This document shows, piece by piece, positions 49,213-57,501 of a stretch of 64,000 bases of DNA. The notes under the pieces were generated by a model, which was not told where the DNA came from, ran no database searches, and saw nothing but the letters and a program-made list of their open reading frames with translations. Source of the stretch: Lentzea alba (GTDB lineage Bacteria > Actinomycetota > Actinomycetes > Mycobacteriales > Pseudonocardiaceae); assembly GCF_011067745.1 (NCBI RefSeq), contig NZ_JAAMPJ010000003.1:124001-188000 (forward strand), written 5' to 3'. Each line of letters starts with the position of its first letter. The first letter of the stretch is position 1. The position numbers were made by a program, and so were the translations under genes.

Positions 49213-50216
49213 AGCTCTACCACCCGGTTCTCGCGTGCGGACGTGAAGGCGGCCTCGATGACCCGCAACGCCTGGACGGCGCTCGTGGGGTCGACGGGGA
49301 TCCGCCCGGCCTGCAGTTCGGTGTAGAAGGTCTCGTAGGCGCCGAGCTCGACAGGCACCTCGATCGTCTGGTCGAGCACGCCCAACTGCCCGCTGCGCGT
49401 CTCGTAACCCCAGTTGGCGTCGGTCGGCCGGCGACCCGCGTCGAGCGCGTCCTCCTGCTCGTCCAGGCCGCTGATCACGAACGCGCCCTCGCTGCCGAGC
49501 ACGCGGAACCGCGGCCCGTGCTGGGCGGTGTGCGCGCCGGCCCACAGGTGGGAGCGGACGCCGTTTTTGTGCGTCAGCGCCACGAACACGTCGTCGTCGA
49601 CCTGCGCGCCGGGGCGGCGCTGGTCGAGTTCCGCGTAGACGCTGCTGACCGGGCCGAACAGCTGCAGAGCCTGGTCGACGAGGTGGGCGCCGAGGTCGTA
49701 GAGCAGGCCGCCGGCCTCTTCCGGAGCGCCGAACTCACGCCAGTTGTCCCAGATCTCCGGCACCCAGCGCTCGTAGCGGGACTCGAACCGCCGGACTTCG
49801 CCCAGTCGGCCGATGATCTTGCGGACGGTGAGGAAGTCGCTGTCCCAGCGGCGGTTCTGGAAGACGGTGAGCGGCACGCCCTTCGCCTGAGCCGCCGCCA
49901 CGAGTTCCTCGCCCTCGGCGGAACTGGGCGCGAACGGCTTGTCGACGACGACGGCGACGCCCTTGTCGATCGCTTTTCGGGCGTACTCGACGTGCGTCCT
50001 GTTCGGGGTGCCGACGACGATCAGGTCGAGGTCCAGCTCGAACAGCTCGTCCGCCGTCACGATCTTGGCGTCCGGGTGCGCCGCGCGGGCCTGCGCCTGC
50101 CGTTCCGGGTTCGCCGTGACGATTGCGACGAGATCCATGCCCTCGGTCGAGGAGATGAGCGGGGCGTGGAAGACCCGTCCCGCGATGCCGTAGCCCAGCA
50201 GTCCGACTCGTGTCAT
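49209..50216 (-). CDS. Gfo/Idh/MocA family oxidoreductase
   Basis: A 335-residue NAD(P)-dependent sugar or polyol dehydrogenase. The Rossmann motif is GLLGYGIAGRVFHAPL, the family lysine is in VVVDKPFAPS, and the C-terminal half carries LLYDLGAHLVDQAL with the catalytic-type His. ATG at 50216 is preferred because TTTAAT on the minus strand ends 7 bases before it (leaderless). With the UPF0303 gene it forms an operon divergent from a ROK regulator, suggesting control by a sugar. Confidence 0.9.
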   Translation of the reverse strand: MTRVGLLGYGIAGRVFHAPLISSTEGMDLVAIVTANPERQAQARAAHPDAKIVTADELFELDLDLIVVGTPNRTHVEYARKAIDKGVAVVVDKPFAPSSAEGEELVAAAQAKGVPLTVFQNRRWDSDFLTVRKIIGRLGEVRRFESRYERWVPEIWDNWREFGAPEEAGGLLYDLGAHLVDQALQLFGPVSSVYAELDQRRPGAQVDDDVFVALTHKNGVRSHLWAGAHTAQHGPRFRVLGSEGAFVISGLDEQEDALDAGRRPTDANWGYETRSGQLGVLDQTIEVPVELGAYETFYTELQAGRIPVDPTSAVQALRVIEAAFTSARENRVVEL

Positions 50217-50229
50217 GTTTCTCATTAAA

Positions 50230-50242
50230 GCAACGCTGTTGC
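50230..50242. promoter_or_regulatory. palindromic operator between Gfo/Idh and ROK genes
   Basis: GCAACGCTGTTGC is a perfect inverted repeat (5-base arms, 3-base centre) in the 38-base divergent gap. It abuts the CATAAT -10 element of the ROK gene (50242-50247) and lies just upstream of the TTTAAT -10 of the Gfo/Idh gene, so a bound repressor would block both. The ROK protein is the likely binder. Confidence 0.55.
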
Positions 50243-50254
50243 ATAATTGCGACC

Positions 50255-51229
50255 GTGGACCTCACCTCGCTGCGTTCGCACAACGACCGGACGGTGCTCC
50301 GGCTGGTCCGGTCCGGGGCCCTGAGCAGGGCGTCCATCGCCGCGGAGGCCGGACTGACGCCGCAGGCGGTCTCGAAGATCGTGGCGCGGCTCATCTCGGC
50401 CGGGCTGCTGGAGGAGACCGGCGCGGTCCGCGACGGCGGCCGGGGCAAGCCCAGGATGTCGTTGCGGCTGGCCGCCGGCGGGGCCTGCGCGTACGGGGCG
50501 CACGTCGACCGCGACGAGCTGCGGGTGGTGAAGCTCGACCTGACCGGCGAGGTCGTGTCGTCCTCGGTGGTGCCGCTCGCGCCGATGTTCACGCCGTCCG
50601 ACGTCCTGGACGTGCTGGCGCCGCTGATCTCGGTTGACGAGAAGGTGCTCGGCCTCGGCATCGGGATCGCGGGCCCGCTGGAGCACCGCGACGGCGTGGT
50701 GTCGCCGCACGGGCTGCCGGGCTGGTCCTCGGTGCCGCTGCGGGCGCTGGCGGAACAACGGCTCGGGCTGCCGGTCGTGGTGGACAAGGACACGAACGCG
50801 GCCGTGCTCGCCGAGGCGTGGCGAAGGCCGCTGCGGGACGCGGCGCTCGTGTTCGTCGGCACCGGCCTGGGCGTCGGGTTGCTGCTCGGGGGAGAGGTGC
50901 ACCGGGGCGCGCGGTCGGGCGCGGGCGAGTTCGGGCACACCACCATCCAGCTCGACGGGCCGCTGTGCGTGTGCGGGCGGCGGGGCTGCGTCGAGGCGGT
51001 GCACGCGACCGCGACCGGGGCGGAGGCAGCGCGCGTGCTCGCAGCGGCGGTGACGAACCTGGTGCAGCTGCTGGACCTCGACCAGATCGTCCTGAGTGGA
51101 CGGACGGTGCTGGAGTCGCCGGAGCTGTACCTGCGGGCGATGCCGGACGTGGACGTGAGCCTCACGTCGTACGGCGCCGACCTGGTGCCGGTGGGCGCGG
51201 GCCTGCTCATCCTGGGCGAACTGTTCTAG
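50255..51229 (+). CDS. ROK-family transcriptional regulator
   Basis: A 324-residue NagC/XylR-type repressor. An N-terminal winged helix (LSRASIAAEAGLTPQAVSKI) is followed by the sugar-kinase-like ROK domain, with GLGIGIAGPLEHRDG, FVGTGLGVGLLLGGE, EFGHTTI and the zinc-binding CVCGRRGCVE. It probably senses a sugar or sugar phosphate and represses the divergent Gfo/Idh operon. GTG at 50255 follows CATAAT by 7 bases with no Shine-Dalgarno site. It ends just before a 26-base stem-loop. Confidence 0.9.
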   Translation: MDLTSLRSHNDRTVLRLVRSGALSRASIAAEAGLTPQAVSKIVARLISAGLLEETGAVRDGGRGKPRMSLRLAAGGACAYGAHVDRDELRVVKLDLTGEVVSSSVVPLAPMFTPSDVLDVLAPLISVDEKVLGLGIGIAGPLEHRDGVVSPHGLPGWSSVPLRALAEQRLGLPVVVDKDTNAAVLAEAWRRPLRDAALVFVGTGLGVGLLLGGEVHRGARSGAGEFGHTTIQLDGPLCVCGRRGCVEAVHATATGAEAARVLAAAVTNLVQLLDLDQIVLSGRTVLESPELYLRAMPDVDVSLTSYGADLVPVGAGLLILGELF

Positions 51230-51238
51230 CGGCCGTGA

Positions 51239-51295
51239 GGTTGATGAGGGGAGCTTTCATAAACCTCCGGTTTATGAAAGCTCCCCTCATCAACC
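51239..51295. terminator. 26-base perfect stem-loop after the ROK gene
   Basis: Arms 51239-51264 and 51270-51295 pair perfectly over 26 bases around a CTCCG loop. It begins 10 bases after the ROK stop and ends before the AraC promoter, so termination is its likely role. No T-run follows. The A/T-rich middle of the arms is unlike its GC-rich surroundings. Confidence 0.7.
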
Positions 51296-51350
51296 GCGCG
51301 GATCGGGCATATCGGGCATGGGGAAAGGGGCTGGCGTTAGCATCGGGAAC

Positions 51351-52151
51351 GTGGACGTCGAGCACGTCGTCGGCCTGCCGCACCCGCGGCTGAGGCCGTT
51401 CGTGACGCGGTACTCCGGGTATCGGATGCGGACCGAGCCCGGTGTGCACCGCGGCCTGCCGTCGCGCTCGCTCACGCTCGTGGTGACGATGGACGGCACG
51501 GTCGACCTCCCCGACGGCCGGTTCGCCACGCTGTGCGGCGGCCTGCACGACGAGGCCGTGATCATCACCCACGACGGGTTCCAGCACGGCGTCCAGTGCG
51601 ATCTCACGCCGTTGGGCATGCGGGCGTTCTTCGGCATGCCCGCCGGTGAGCTGTCCGGCACGACGGTCGGCCTGGACGCTCTGGACGCCCCGGCCGCCGA
51701 GTTGCGTGAACGGTTGCAGGACGCGACGACGTGGATCGACCGGTTCGCGCGGCTGGACGAGGTGCTCTCCCGGCTGGTCAGGCCGGTGACGCTGCAGGCC
51801 GAGGTGGCGTGGGCGTGGCAACGGATCGCGGCCGGCGCGCCGGTCGGGGAGATCGCCGCCGAGGTCGGGTGGAGCCGGCAGCACCTGAGTGCGCGGTTCG
51901 CGGCCGAGTACGGGTTGACGCCCAAGGTGATGGCCCGCGTGATGCGGTTCGAGCGGGCGAACCGGATGCTGCGCGGTGAGCGGCGGCCGACGTTCACCGA
52001 GGTGGCCGCTGCCTGCGGGTACACCGACCAGGCGCACTTCAACCGGGACTGGCGGGCGCTGTGCGGCGCGACGCCGGGCGAGTGGATCGCGGCCGAGCTT
52101 CCATTCGTACAAGGCAGCGAGGGTGGTCAGGGCGCACAGTTGCGGCCATGA
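51351..52151 (+). CDS. AraC-family transcriptional regulator
   Basis: A 266-residue AraC protein. The C-terminal 100 residues hold the double helix-turn-helix (APVGEIAAEVGWSRQHLSAR and FTEVAAACGYTDQAHFNRDW), and the N-terminal 140 residues resemble the DUF6597-type sensing domain. GTG at 51351 lies 7 bases after TAGCAT (51338-51343), a leaderless pattern. Its stop overlaps the VOC gene start (ATGA), so the two are co-translated and may act together in resistance or stress response. Confidence 0.88.
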   Translation: MDVEHVVGLPHPRLRPFVTRYSGYRMRTEPGVHRGLPSRSLTLVVTMDGTVDLPDGRFATLCGGLHDEAVIITHDGFQHGVQCDLTPLGMRAFFGMPAGELSGTTVGLDALDAPAAELRERLQDATTWIDRFARLDEVLSRLVRPVTLQAEVAWAWQRIAAGAPVGEIAAEVGWSRQHLSARFAAEYGLTPKVMARVMRFERANRMLRGERRPTFTEVAAACGYTDQAHFNRDWRALCGATPGEWIAAELPFVQGSEGGQGAQLRP

Positions 52152-52546
52152 GCACACCTGCACCTACCTGTTGGCCCACGCTGTCCTATCAGGACGCTCC
52201 CGCCGCGATCCGCTTCCTCGTGGAGGCGTTCGGGTTCAAGGAGCATCTCGTCGTGCCCGGTGAGGCCGACGGCGAGGTCGTGCACTGCGAGATGGTCTGG
52301 CCCGAGGGCGGCGGCGTGATGCTGGGGTCCACCGTGCGTTCGGTCGGCGAGGTCGAGGCCACCACGGCCGGCGCCGGATCCGTCTACGTGGTGACCGACC
52401 GGCCGGACGAGATCCACGCACAGGCGATGGCGCGCGGGGCGACGGAGATCCGCGGTCTGCGCGACGAGGACTACGGGTCGCGCGGCTTCACCGTCGCCGA
52501 TCCGGAGGGCAACCGCTGGAGCTTCGGCACCTACCGCGGAGCGTGA
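52148..52546 (+). CDS. VOC-superfamily (glyoxalase/bleomycin-resistance-like) protein
   Basis: A 132-residue single-domain protein of the vicinal-oxygen-chelate superfamily, the YnfB/PhnB-like type: PTLSYQDAPAAIRFLVEAFG at the start, YVVTDRPDEIHAQAMARGA, and the closing VADPEGNRWSFGTY. Functions in the family range from metal-dependent isomerisation to sequestration of antibiotics. It is translationally coupled to the AraC regulator and followed by the subtilase gene after 63 bases. Confidence 0.87.
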   Translation: MSTPAPTCWPTLSYQDAPAAIRFLVEAFGFKEHLVVPGEADGEVVHCEMVWPEGGGVMLGSTVRSVGEVEATTAGAGSVYVVTDRPDEIHAQAMARGATEIRGLRDEDYGSRGFTVADPEGNRWSFGTYRGA

Positions 52547-52609
52547 AGCAACCTTCGCGCGCTGATTTGAGTCTTCTGGGTGGAGAGGTTCACACCTAGG
52601 GGAGGACAG

Positions 52610-55600
52610 GTGCGCATAGCGCGCTGTTTGGTGGCCACCGTGGTCGTCACCGGGCTCATCAGCCCGGTGGTGACGGCACACGCGGAGCCGAGAACCACCG
52701 CCGCACCGGCGAAGACCCAGACCATCACGCTGATCAGCGGCGACAAGGTCGTCGTGAACGAGCGCGGGGAACTCGCCGGGGTCGAGGGACGACCCGGCAT
52801 GCGGTTCGCTCAGTACGTGCAGGACGGCGACCAGTACGTGGTGCCGGCGGACGCCGTCGACGCGGTGGGGCAGGATCGCGTCGACAAGCGCTTCTTCAAC
52901 GTCACGGCACTGCACACGTTCGGCTACACCGACGACAAGATCGACCGGATCCCGGTGCTGGACAACGGCTTCCGCGCCGTCGCAGCGGTACCGAAGAAGG
53001 AAGCCGGGCAGCGCTGGAAAAGCCGCGCGAACGCCCGCGCTGCCGGGAAGCTGTGGTTGAACGGCAAGGCGAAGATCTCCCTGGACCAGAGCGTGCCGAT
53101 GGTGGGGGCGCCCGCCGCGTGGCAGTCCGGGTTCGACGGCACCGGGGTCACGGTCGCGGTGCTCGACACCGGTTACGACCAGAACCACCCGGAACTCGCC
53201 GGCGTGGTGGCGGTGTCGAAGGACTTCACCCTGGCCGGCATCCAGGACAACATCGGCCACGGCACGCACGTCGCCGCGACGATCGCGGGACGCAGCGACA
53301 AGTACTCCGGCGTGGCGAAGGGCGCGAAGCTCGCGGTCGGCCGGGTCTGCGAGGCCAACTGGTGCGAGGAAAGCGCGATCCTGGCCGGGATGGACTGGGC
53401 CGCGCGCGAGGTCAGGGCCAAGGTCGTCAACATGAGCCTCGGCACGCAGATGGCCTCGGACGGCACGGACCCGTTGTCGGTCAAGGCGAACGAGCTCACG
53501 GCCGAGACCGGCGCGCTGTTCGTGGCGGCGGCGGGCAACTCGGGTGATCGCATCAAGGTCAACGGACCGGCGGCCGCCGACGCGGCGCTGGCGGTCGCGA
53601 ACCTGACCAAGTCCGGCACGGTGAACGAGTGGTCGTCGCGCGGGCCTCGGCACAAGGACTACGCGGTCAAGCCGGACATCGCGGCGCCGGGCACGGACAT
53701 CGTGGCCGCACGGGCCGCGGGCACGCTGTGGGAGTACTACGTCGACGACCTGCACGCGCGGCTGACCGGCACGTCGATGGCCGCACCGCACGTCGCCGGC
53801 GCCGCGGCGATCCTGGCGCAGCGCAACCCGTCCTGGACCGCGGCCGAGCTCAAGTCGCACCTGATGGCGACGGTGAAGCCCGTCGCCGACACGTCTGCGA
53901 ACGTCGGCACCGGTCTGCTGGACGTGGGGCGCGCGGTGTCGCAGCAGGTGCGCGCGGACGTGGGCAGCCTGTCGTTCGGGATGCTGGAATGGCCGCACAC
54001 CAAGACGTTCACGAAGACGATCACCTACTCCAACTCGGGCTCGGCGCCTGTTTCCCTTGCCCTGCAACACGACCTCGGCGCTGACTTCACGGTGCCGGCC
54101 GCGGTGACGGTTCCCGCCGGTGGCACGGCGGCGGTCGACGTGGTGCTGGATCCGCGCAAGGGCAACGGCACGTTCTTCGGGCACGTCAAGGCTTCCGGCG
54201 ACGGCGTCTCGCTGACCACCGCGGTCGGCGCGTACGTGCAGGAGGAACGCCACACGCTGACGGTGTCGATGATCGGCCGAGACGGCAAGCCGGTCCCCGA
54301 CGAGTTCCTCGTGCTGGTCGACATGGCGACGAAGGAAGCGTCGATCCTGGACATCACCGATGGTGCCGGCTCGGCGCGCATCGGGGTGGGCGACTACGCG
54401 GTGCTCGGCCGGATCGACGAGAAGACGCCGAACTACGCCTGGTTCACCCCGGTGTCGGCCACCGAGGTGGCCGGCCGCGTGTCCCTGACCGCGGACACGA
54501 CGGTGACGCTGGACGCCAGGCAGGGCAAGCAGATCAGCGTCCAGCTGCCCGACGACAAGTCCGAGGTGTGGTACCGCCACGCCGACCTGCGCGTGCCGTG
54601 GAAACCGGGCAAGATCAGCGGCGTCGCCAGCGTCATCGACGGCCGGGTGCCGTTGTACGGCCTGTCGTTCGGCCCGGCGTTGCCGGAGCTGACCTACGAC
54701 CAGAGTCTCAAGGGCGGGCAGCCGCTGATCTCGGTCGTGGGCGGGTTCCCGGTGCTCTACTGGGAAAGCAGCACGTTCCTGAAGCCGGGCGACCACGCGT
54801 TCGACGTGGCCGAACGCGGCACCGACGTGCGCGGCAAGCTGGCGCTGGTGCGCACGTCCGGTTCGGAGAGCCCACTCGACGTCGCCCGGGAGATGCAGCA
54901 GGCGGGCGCGGTCGCCGTGTTGTGGGCGGGCCCGGTGCCGTTCCCGGCCGGTGAGCGGTCGGTGATCCCGGTGATCGCGGTGGCGGAACACCACGTGGCG
55001 GTCACGCCGTCGCGGCTGACGTTGCGCGCCATCGCGGGCTCGCCGGTGTCCTACACCCTGTACGTGCAGGACGAGGGCGCGCTGCCGGCCGGAACGCGGC
55101 AGATCCGCCACTCCGAGCTCGCCGAGGTCAAGGCGCGATACCACACGTCGGGTGCGGACGGCTATGTCGGCCAGCGGAACTACCCGGTGGTGAACGGTGT
55201 GCCCAAGCTGAGCATCGGCGCCCTCGACGAGGACTTCACGGGGCCGGTGCAGCGCACCGAGTACTACTCGGCGGGCAACGGCGTCGGCTGGTTCCACGAG
55301 GGCTTCGAAGGCGCGACGTCCTGGGCGGACCTCAAGACGGTCACCTACGCACCGGGCAAGAAGTACGAGCGGTCCAACCATCGCGCGGTCGCCTCACCCC
55401 GGTTCGGCAAGCCAGCGGAGGTGGACTGGTCGCTGGGTGGAGGTGTCGTGAGGACCGGTGAGCAGATCAGCGTGCGGATCTCCCCGTTCGGCGGCTCCAC
55501 GTGGGTGGAGAACTGGCGGAACAGCGGCTTCGGCTCGGTGGAACTGCGGCACAACGACGAGGTGGTGGGCTACTCCGACTACCGGCAGGGCTCGCTACCC

Positions 55601-56014
55601 GCCACCGCGAAGGACGGTCGCTACAAGCTGGCGCTGAGCGCGGCTCGGGACACGCCGGAGCTGTCGAAGAACGTGTGGACGACGTGGGAGTTCTCCGGTG
55701 CCGCCGACGGCCGGTTGCCGTTGCTGGAGGTCGACTACACACTCCCGCTCGATCTGCGCAACAGCTGGAAGGCCGGTGCGCCGATGCCGGTGAAGTTCAC
55801 CGCGTCGCGTCAGTCCGGAGCCGGCAAGGCCACCATTCGTGAACTTCGCGCCTACGCGTCGTTCGACGACGGGGTCAACTGGGTGCCGGTGAAGTCCATC
55901 GTTCCCCCTGGTGGGGCGCCTGGGGGGTTCGTGTCGCTACGCGTGGTGGCTGAGGACACCGACGGCAACACGGTCGACCAAACGGTCCTGCGCGCCTACC
56001 GCCTTCGGGCGTAA
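52610..56014 (+). CDS. large secreted S8 subtilisin-like protease
   Basis: A 1134-residue exported serine protease. GTG at 52610 is chosen because AGGGGAGGA lies directly upstream and the product starts with a signal peptide (RIARCLVATVVVTG to AHA). A propeptide-like stretch precedes the S8 domain (about 160-450), with catalytic Asp186 (AVLDTGYD), His217 (GHGTHVA), Asn310 (AAAGNSG) and Ser389 (GTSMAAPH). About 680 C-terminal residues form beta-rich domains including a PA-like segment (SESPLDVAREMQQAGAVAVL). It probably degrades external proteins. Confidence 0.92.
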   Translation: MRIARCLVATVVVTGLISPVVTAHAEPRTTAAPAKTQTITLISGDKVVVNERGELAGVEGRPGMRFAQYVQDGDQYVVPADAVDAVGQDRVDKRFFNVTALHTFGYTDDKIDRIPVLDNGFRAVAAVPKKEAGQRWKSRANARAAGKLWLNGKAKISLDQSVPMVGAPAAWQSGFDGTGVTVAVLDTGYDQNHPELAGVVAVSKDFTLAGIQDNIGHGTHVAATIAGRSDKYSGVAKGAKLAVGRVCEANWCEESAILAGMDWAAREVRAKVVNMSLGTQMASDGTDPLSVKANELTAETGALFVAAAGNSGDRIKVNGPAAADAALAVANLTKSGTVNEWSSRGPRHKDYAVKPDIAAPGTDIVAARAAGTLWEYYVDDLHARLTGTSMAAPHVAGAAAILAQRNPSWTAAELKSHLMATVKPVADTSANVGTGLLDVGRAVSQQVRADVGSLSFGMLEWPHTKTFTKTITYSNSGSAPVSLALQHDLGADFTVPAAVTVPAGGTAAVDVVLDPRKGNGTFFGHVKASGDGVSLTTAVGAYVQEERHTLTVSMIGRDGKPVPDEFLVLVDMATKEASILDITDGAGSARIGVGDYAVLGRIDEKTPNYAWFTPVSATEVAGRVSLTADTTVTLDARQGKQISVQLPDDKSEVWYRHADLRVPWKPGKISGVASVIDGRVPLYGLSFGPALPELTYDQSLKGGQPLISVVGGFPVLYWESSTFLKPGDHAFDVAERGTDVRGKLALVRTSGSESPLDVAREMQQAGAVAVLWAGPVPFPAGERSVIPVIAVAEHHVAVTPSRLTLRAIAGSPVSYTLYVQDEGALPAGTRQIRHSELAEVKARYHTSGADGYVGQRNYPVVNGVPKLSIGALDEDFTGPVQRTEYYSAGNGVGWFHEGFEGATSWADLKTVTYAPGKKYERSNHRAVASPRFGKPAEVDWSLGGGVVRTGEQISVRISPFGGSTWVENWRNSGFGSVELRHNDEVVGYSDYRQGSLPATAKDGRYKLALSAARDTPELSKNVWTTWEFSGAADGRLPLLEVDYTLPLDLRNSWKAGAPMPVKFTASRQSGAGKATIRELRAYASFDDGVNWVPVKSIVPPGGAPGGFVSLRVVAEDTDGNTVDQTVLRAYRLRA

Positions 56015-56045
56015 CCGCGCGGCCGTTCGGTCGTTGTAACCCCCT

Positions 56046-56113
56046 GCGGCACCTGCCCTGTTGCGCGCGAGACGAAGAAGGACGCGGCGTCTCGCGACCG
56101 GGGCAGGTGCCGC
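56046..56113. terminator. nested stem-loop after the subtilase gene
   Basis: Outer arms GCGGCACCTGCCC (56046-56058) and its complement (56101-56113) enclose inner arms CGCGAGACG (56066-56074) and its complement (56088-56096). The structure lies 31 bases after the subtilase stop and before the methyltransferase start, and no T-run follows it. It is a likely transcription terminator. Confidence 0.65.
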
Positions 56114-56149
56114 CATTTTCGGTGGCTCCTGCCAGGGGTCTGTGGTGAC

Positions 56150-56902
56150 ATGTGGTTCATGGGGAGCTTCGAAGAGCTGGTGGCCGAGGGGGCCGCGGTA
56201 CCGCTGGAGGGCTGGGACTTCTCCTGGTTCGAGGGCCGCGCCACCGAGGAACGCCCGCCGTGGGGTTACGCGGCGCAGATCGCGGCCAGGCTGGCGGTCG
56301 TGGAGTCCGCGCTGGACCTGCAGACCGGCGGGGGAGAGGTCACCGCGTCCGCGCCCGTGCTGCCGCCGTTGATGGCCGCCACCGAGTCGTGGCCGCCGAA
56401 CGCCGCGGTGGCTGCGCGGAACCTGCCGGGCGCGTTCGTGGTGCAGGCGCCGGACGAGGGGCCGCTGCCGTTCCACGATTCGCTGTTCGACCTGGTGATC
56501 AGCCGGCATCCGGTGGTGACGCCGTGGGCCGAGGTCGCGCGGGTGCTCAAGCCCGGTGGCACGTACTTCTCGCAGCAGATCGGCGCCGGGACGAACCGGG
56601 CGCTCACCGATTTCATGATGGGTCCGCAACCGGTCGGCGACGAGCGCAGCACCGCACGCGCTCGTGCGGAGGCTGAGGCGGCCGGGCTGGAAGTGCTGCA
56701 GCTGGAACCGGTGGCGTTGCGGGTGGCGTTCTTCGACGTCGGCGCGGTGGTGCACTTCCTGCGCAAGGTGTTGTGGACGGTGCCCGGGTTCACCGTGGAG
56801 GGGTATCGGGACCGGCTGCTGGCCATGCACGAGCACATCCAGGAGCACGGCGAGTTCGTGTGCACCTCGACGCGGTTCCTGGTCGAGGCGCGCAAACCCT
56901 GA
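56150..56902 (+). CDS. class I SAM-dependent methyltransferase (UbiE-like)
   Basis: A 250-residue methyltransferase-11-type protein. The nucleotide motif reads ALDLQTGGGE, followed by the acidic PDEGPLPFHDSLFDLVISRH (post-I/motif II) and VARVLKPGGTYFSQQ (motif III), the order expected for the family. Start at ATG 56150 or 56159. It has no signal peptide. The substrate is unknown. It converges with the immunity-like gene, only 3 bases apart, and no terminator was seen between them. Confidence 0.83.
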   Translation: MWFMGSFEELVAEGAAVPLEGWDFSWFEGRATEERPPWGYAAQIAARLAVVESALDLQTGGGEVTASAPVLPPLMAATESWPPNAAVAARNLPGAFVVQAPDEGPLPFHDSLFDLVISRHPVVTPWAEVARVLKPGGTYFSQQIGAGTNRALTDFMMGPQPVGDERSTARARAEAEAAGLEVLQLEPVALRVAFFDVGAVVHFLRKVLWTVPGFTVEGYRDRLLAMHEHIQEHGEFVCTSTRFLVEARKP

Positions 56903-56905
56903 CGC

Positions 56906-57448
56906 TCAAGCCTGGCGGCGCCGGGCGGCGACGATCTCCTTGTACCGCTCGGCGTCTTCGTCGGTGATCGGCATCAGCCATCCGCCCTTGCGGGCGTCCT
57001 GCACGTCCTCGCGGACGTGGCTCCTGACCCACCCGGAGTCGATCGTGTACGTGTTCTCCAGGTGGTACCCCTGGGGACTCGTCCACGTCCGGATGATCCG
57101 CCACGCGTCGTCCAAAGAGGACTTGTCGTCGTCCAGCCAGGCGAAGTGGTCGTACTTCCCGTCCACCGGGTCGTAGCTCACGCCCCGGCCCTCCTGAACG
57201 TCGACGAAAGCCGACGCGGTGACCGGCGAGATCACGTGCGCCTCGGTGCCTCGTCCGCCTGACTCGGCCTCGGCCAGTTCGGTGGTGGGAGTCCAGCCGG
57301 ACTCGTTCACGTAGACCTCGTCGTGGGTCTTCCCGGTCTCGTCCACCCAGCGCCGGCAGACCTGCGTCGGGCCGATTCCCACCACGTTTCCCCGCGAGGA
57401 GATGGCGTAGTACCGGTATTCGGGATCCACCTGAACCTCGTTCCACAC
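56906..57448 (-). CDS. probable immunity protein for the adjacent toxin
   Basis: A 180-residue, acidic, soluble protein without signal peptide and of no family I recognise. It follows the ALF-repeat toxin gene on the same strand by 53 bases, the usual place of an immunity gene, which is the only basis for the functional call. Tryptophan-rich segments (ARKGGWLMPI, YDHFAWLDDDKSS) are the most distinctive. The GTG start lacks a Shine-Dalgarno site and sits 8 bases after a GC-rich hairpin, so a downstream start is possible. Confidence 0.5.
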   Translation of the reverse strand: MWNEVQVDPEYRYYAISSRGNVVGIGPTQVCRRWVDETGKTHDEVYVNESGWTPTTELAEAESGGRGTEAHVISPVTASAFVDVQEGRGVSYDPVDGKYDHFAWLDDDKSSLDDAWRIIRTWTSPQGYHLENTYTIDSGWVRSHVREDVQDARKGGWLMPITDEDAERYKEIVAARRRQA

Positions 57449-57456
57449 GAATCGGC

Positions 57457-57486
57457 GACGCGCCCCGGCAGCCGCCGGGGCGCGTC
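57457..57486 (-). terminator. GC-rich hairpin between toxin and immunity-like gene
   Basis: GACGCGCCCCGGC (57457-57469) and its complement (57474-57486) form a 13-base perfect stem with a 4-base loop, 15 bases after the toxin stop codon (minus strand) and 8 bases before the next start. It could terminate or attenuate read-through from the toxin gene, or cover the ribosome site of the immunity-like gene. Confidence 0.6.
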
Positions 57487-57501
57487 CATTGTCGACCTGG
57501 G

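Noticed and set aside
52127-55381. A 1084-codon open frame on the - strand opposite the subtilase gene
   Set aside because: The + strand encodes a complete signal peptide and subtilisin catalytic residues; the opposite frame shows no recognisable motif.
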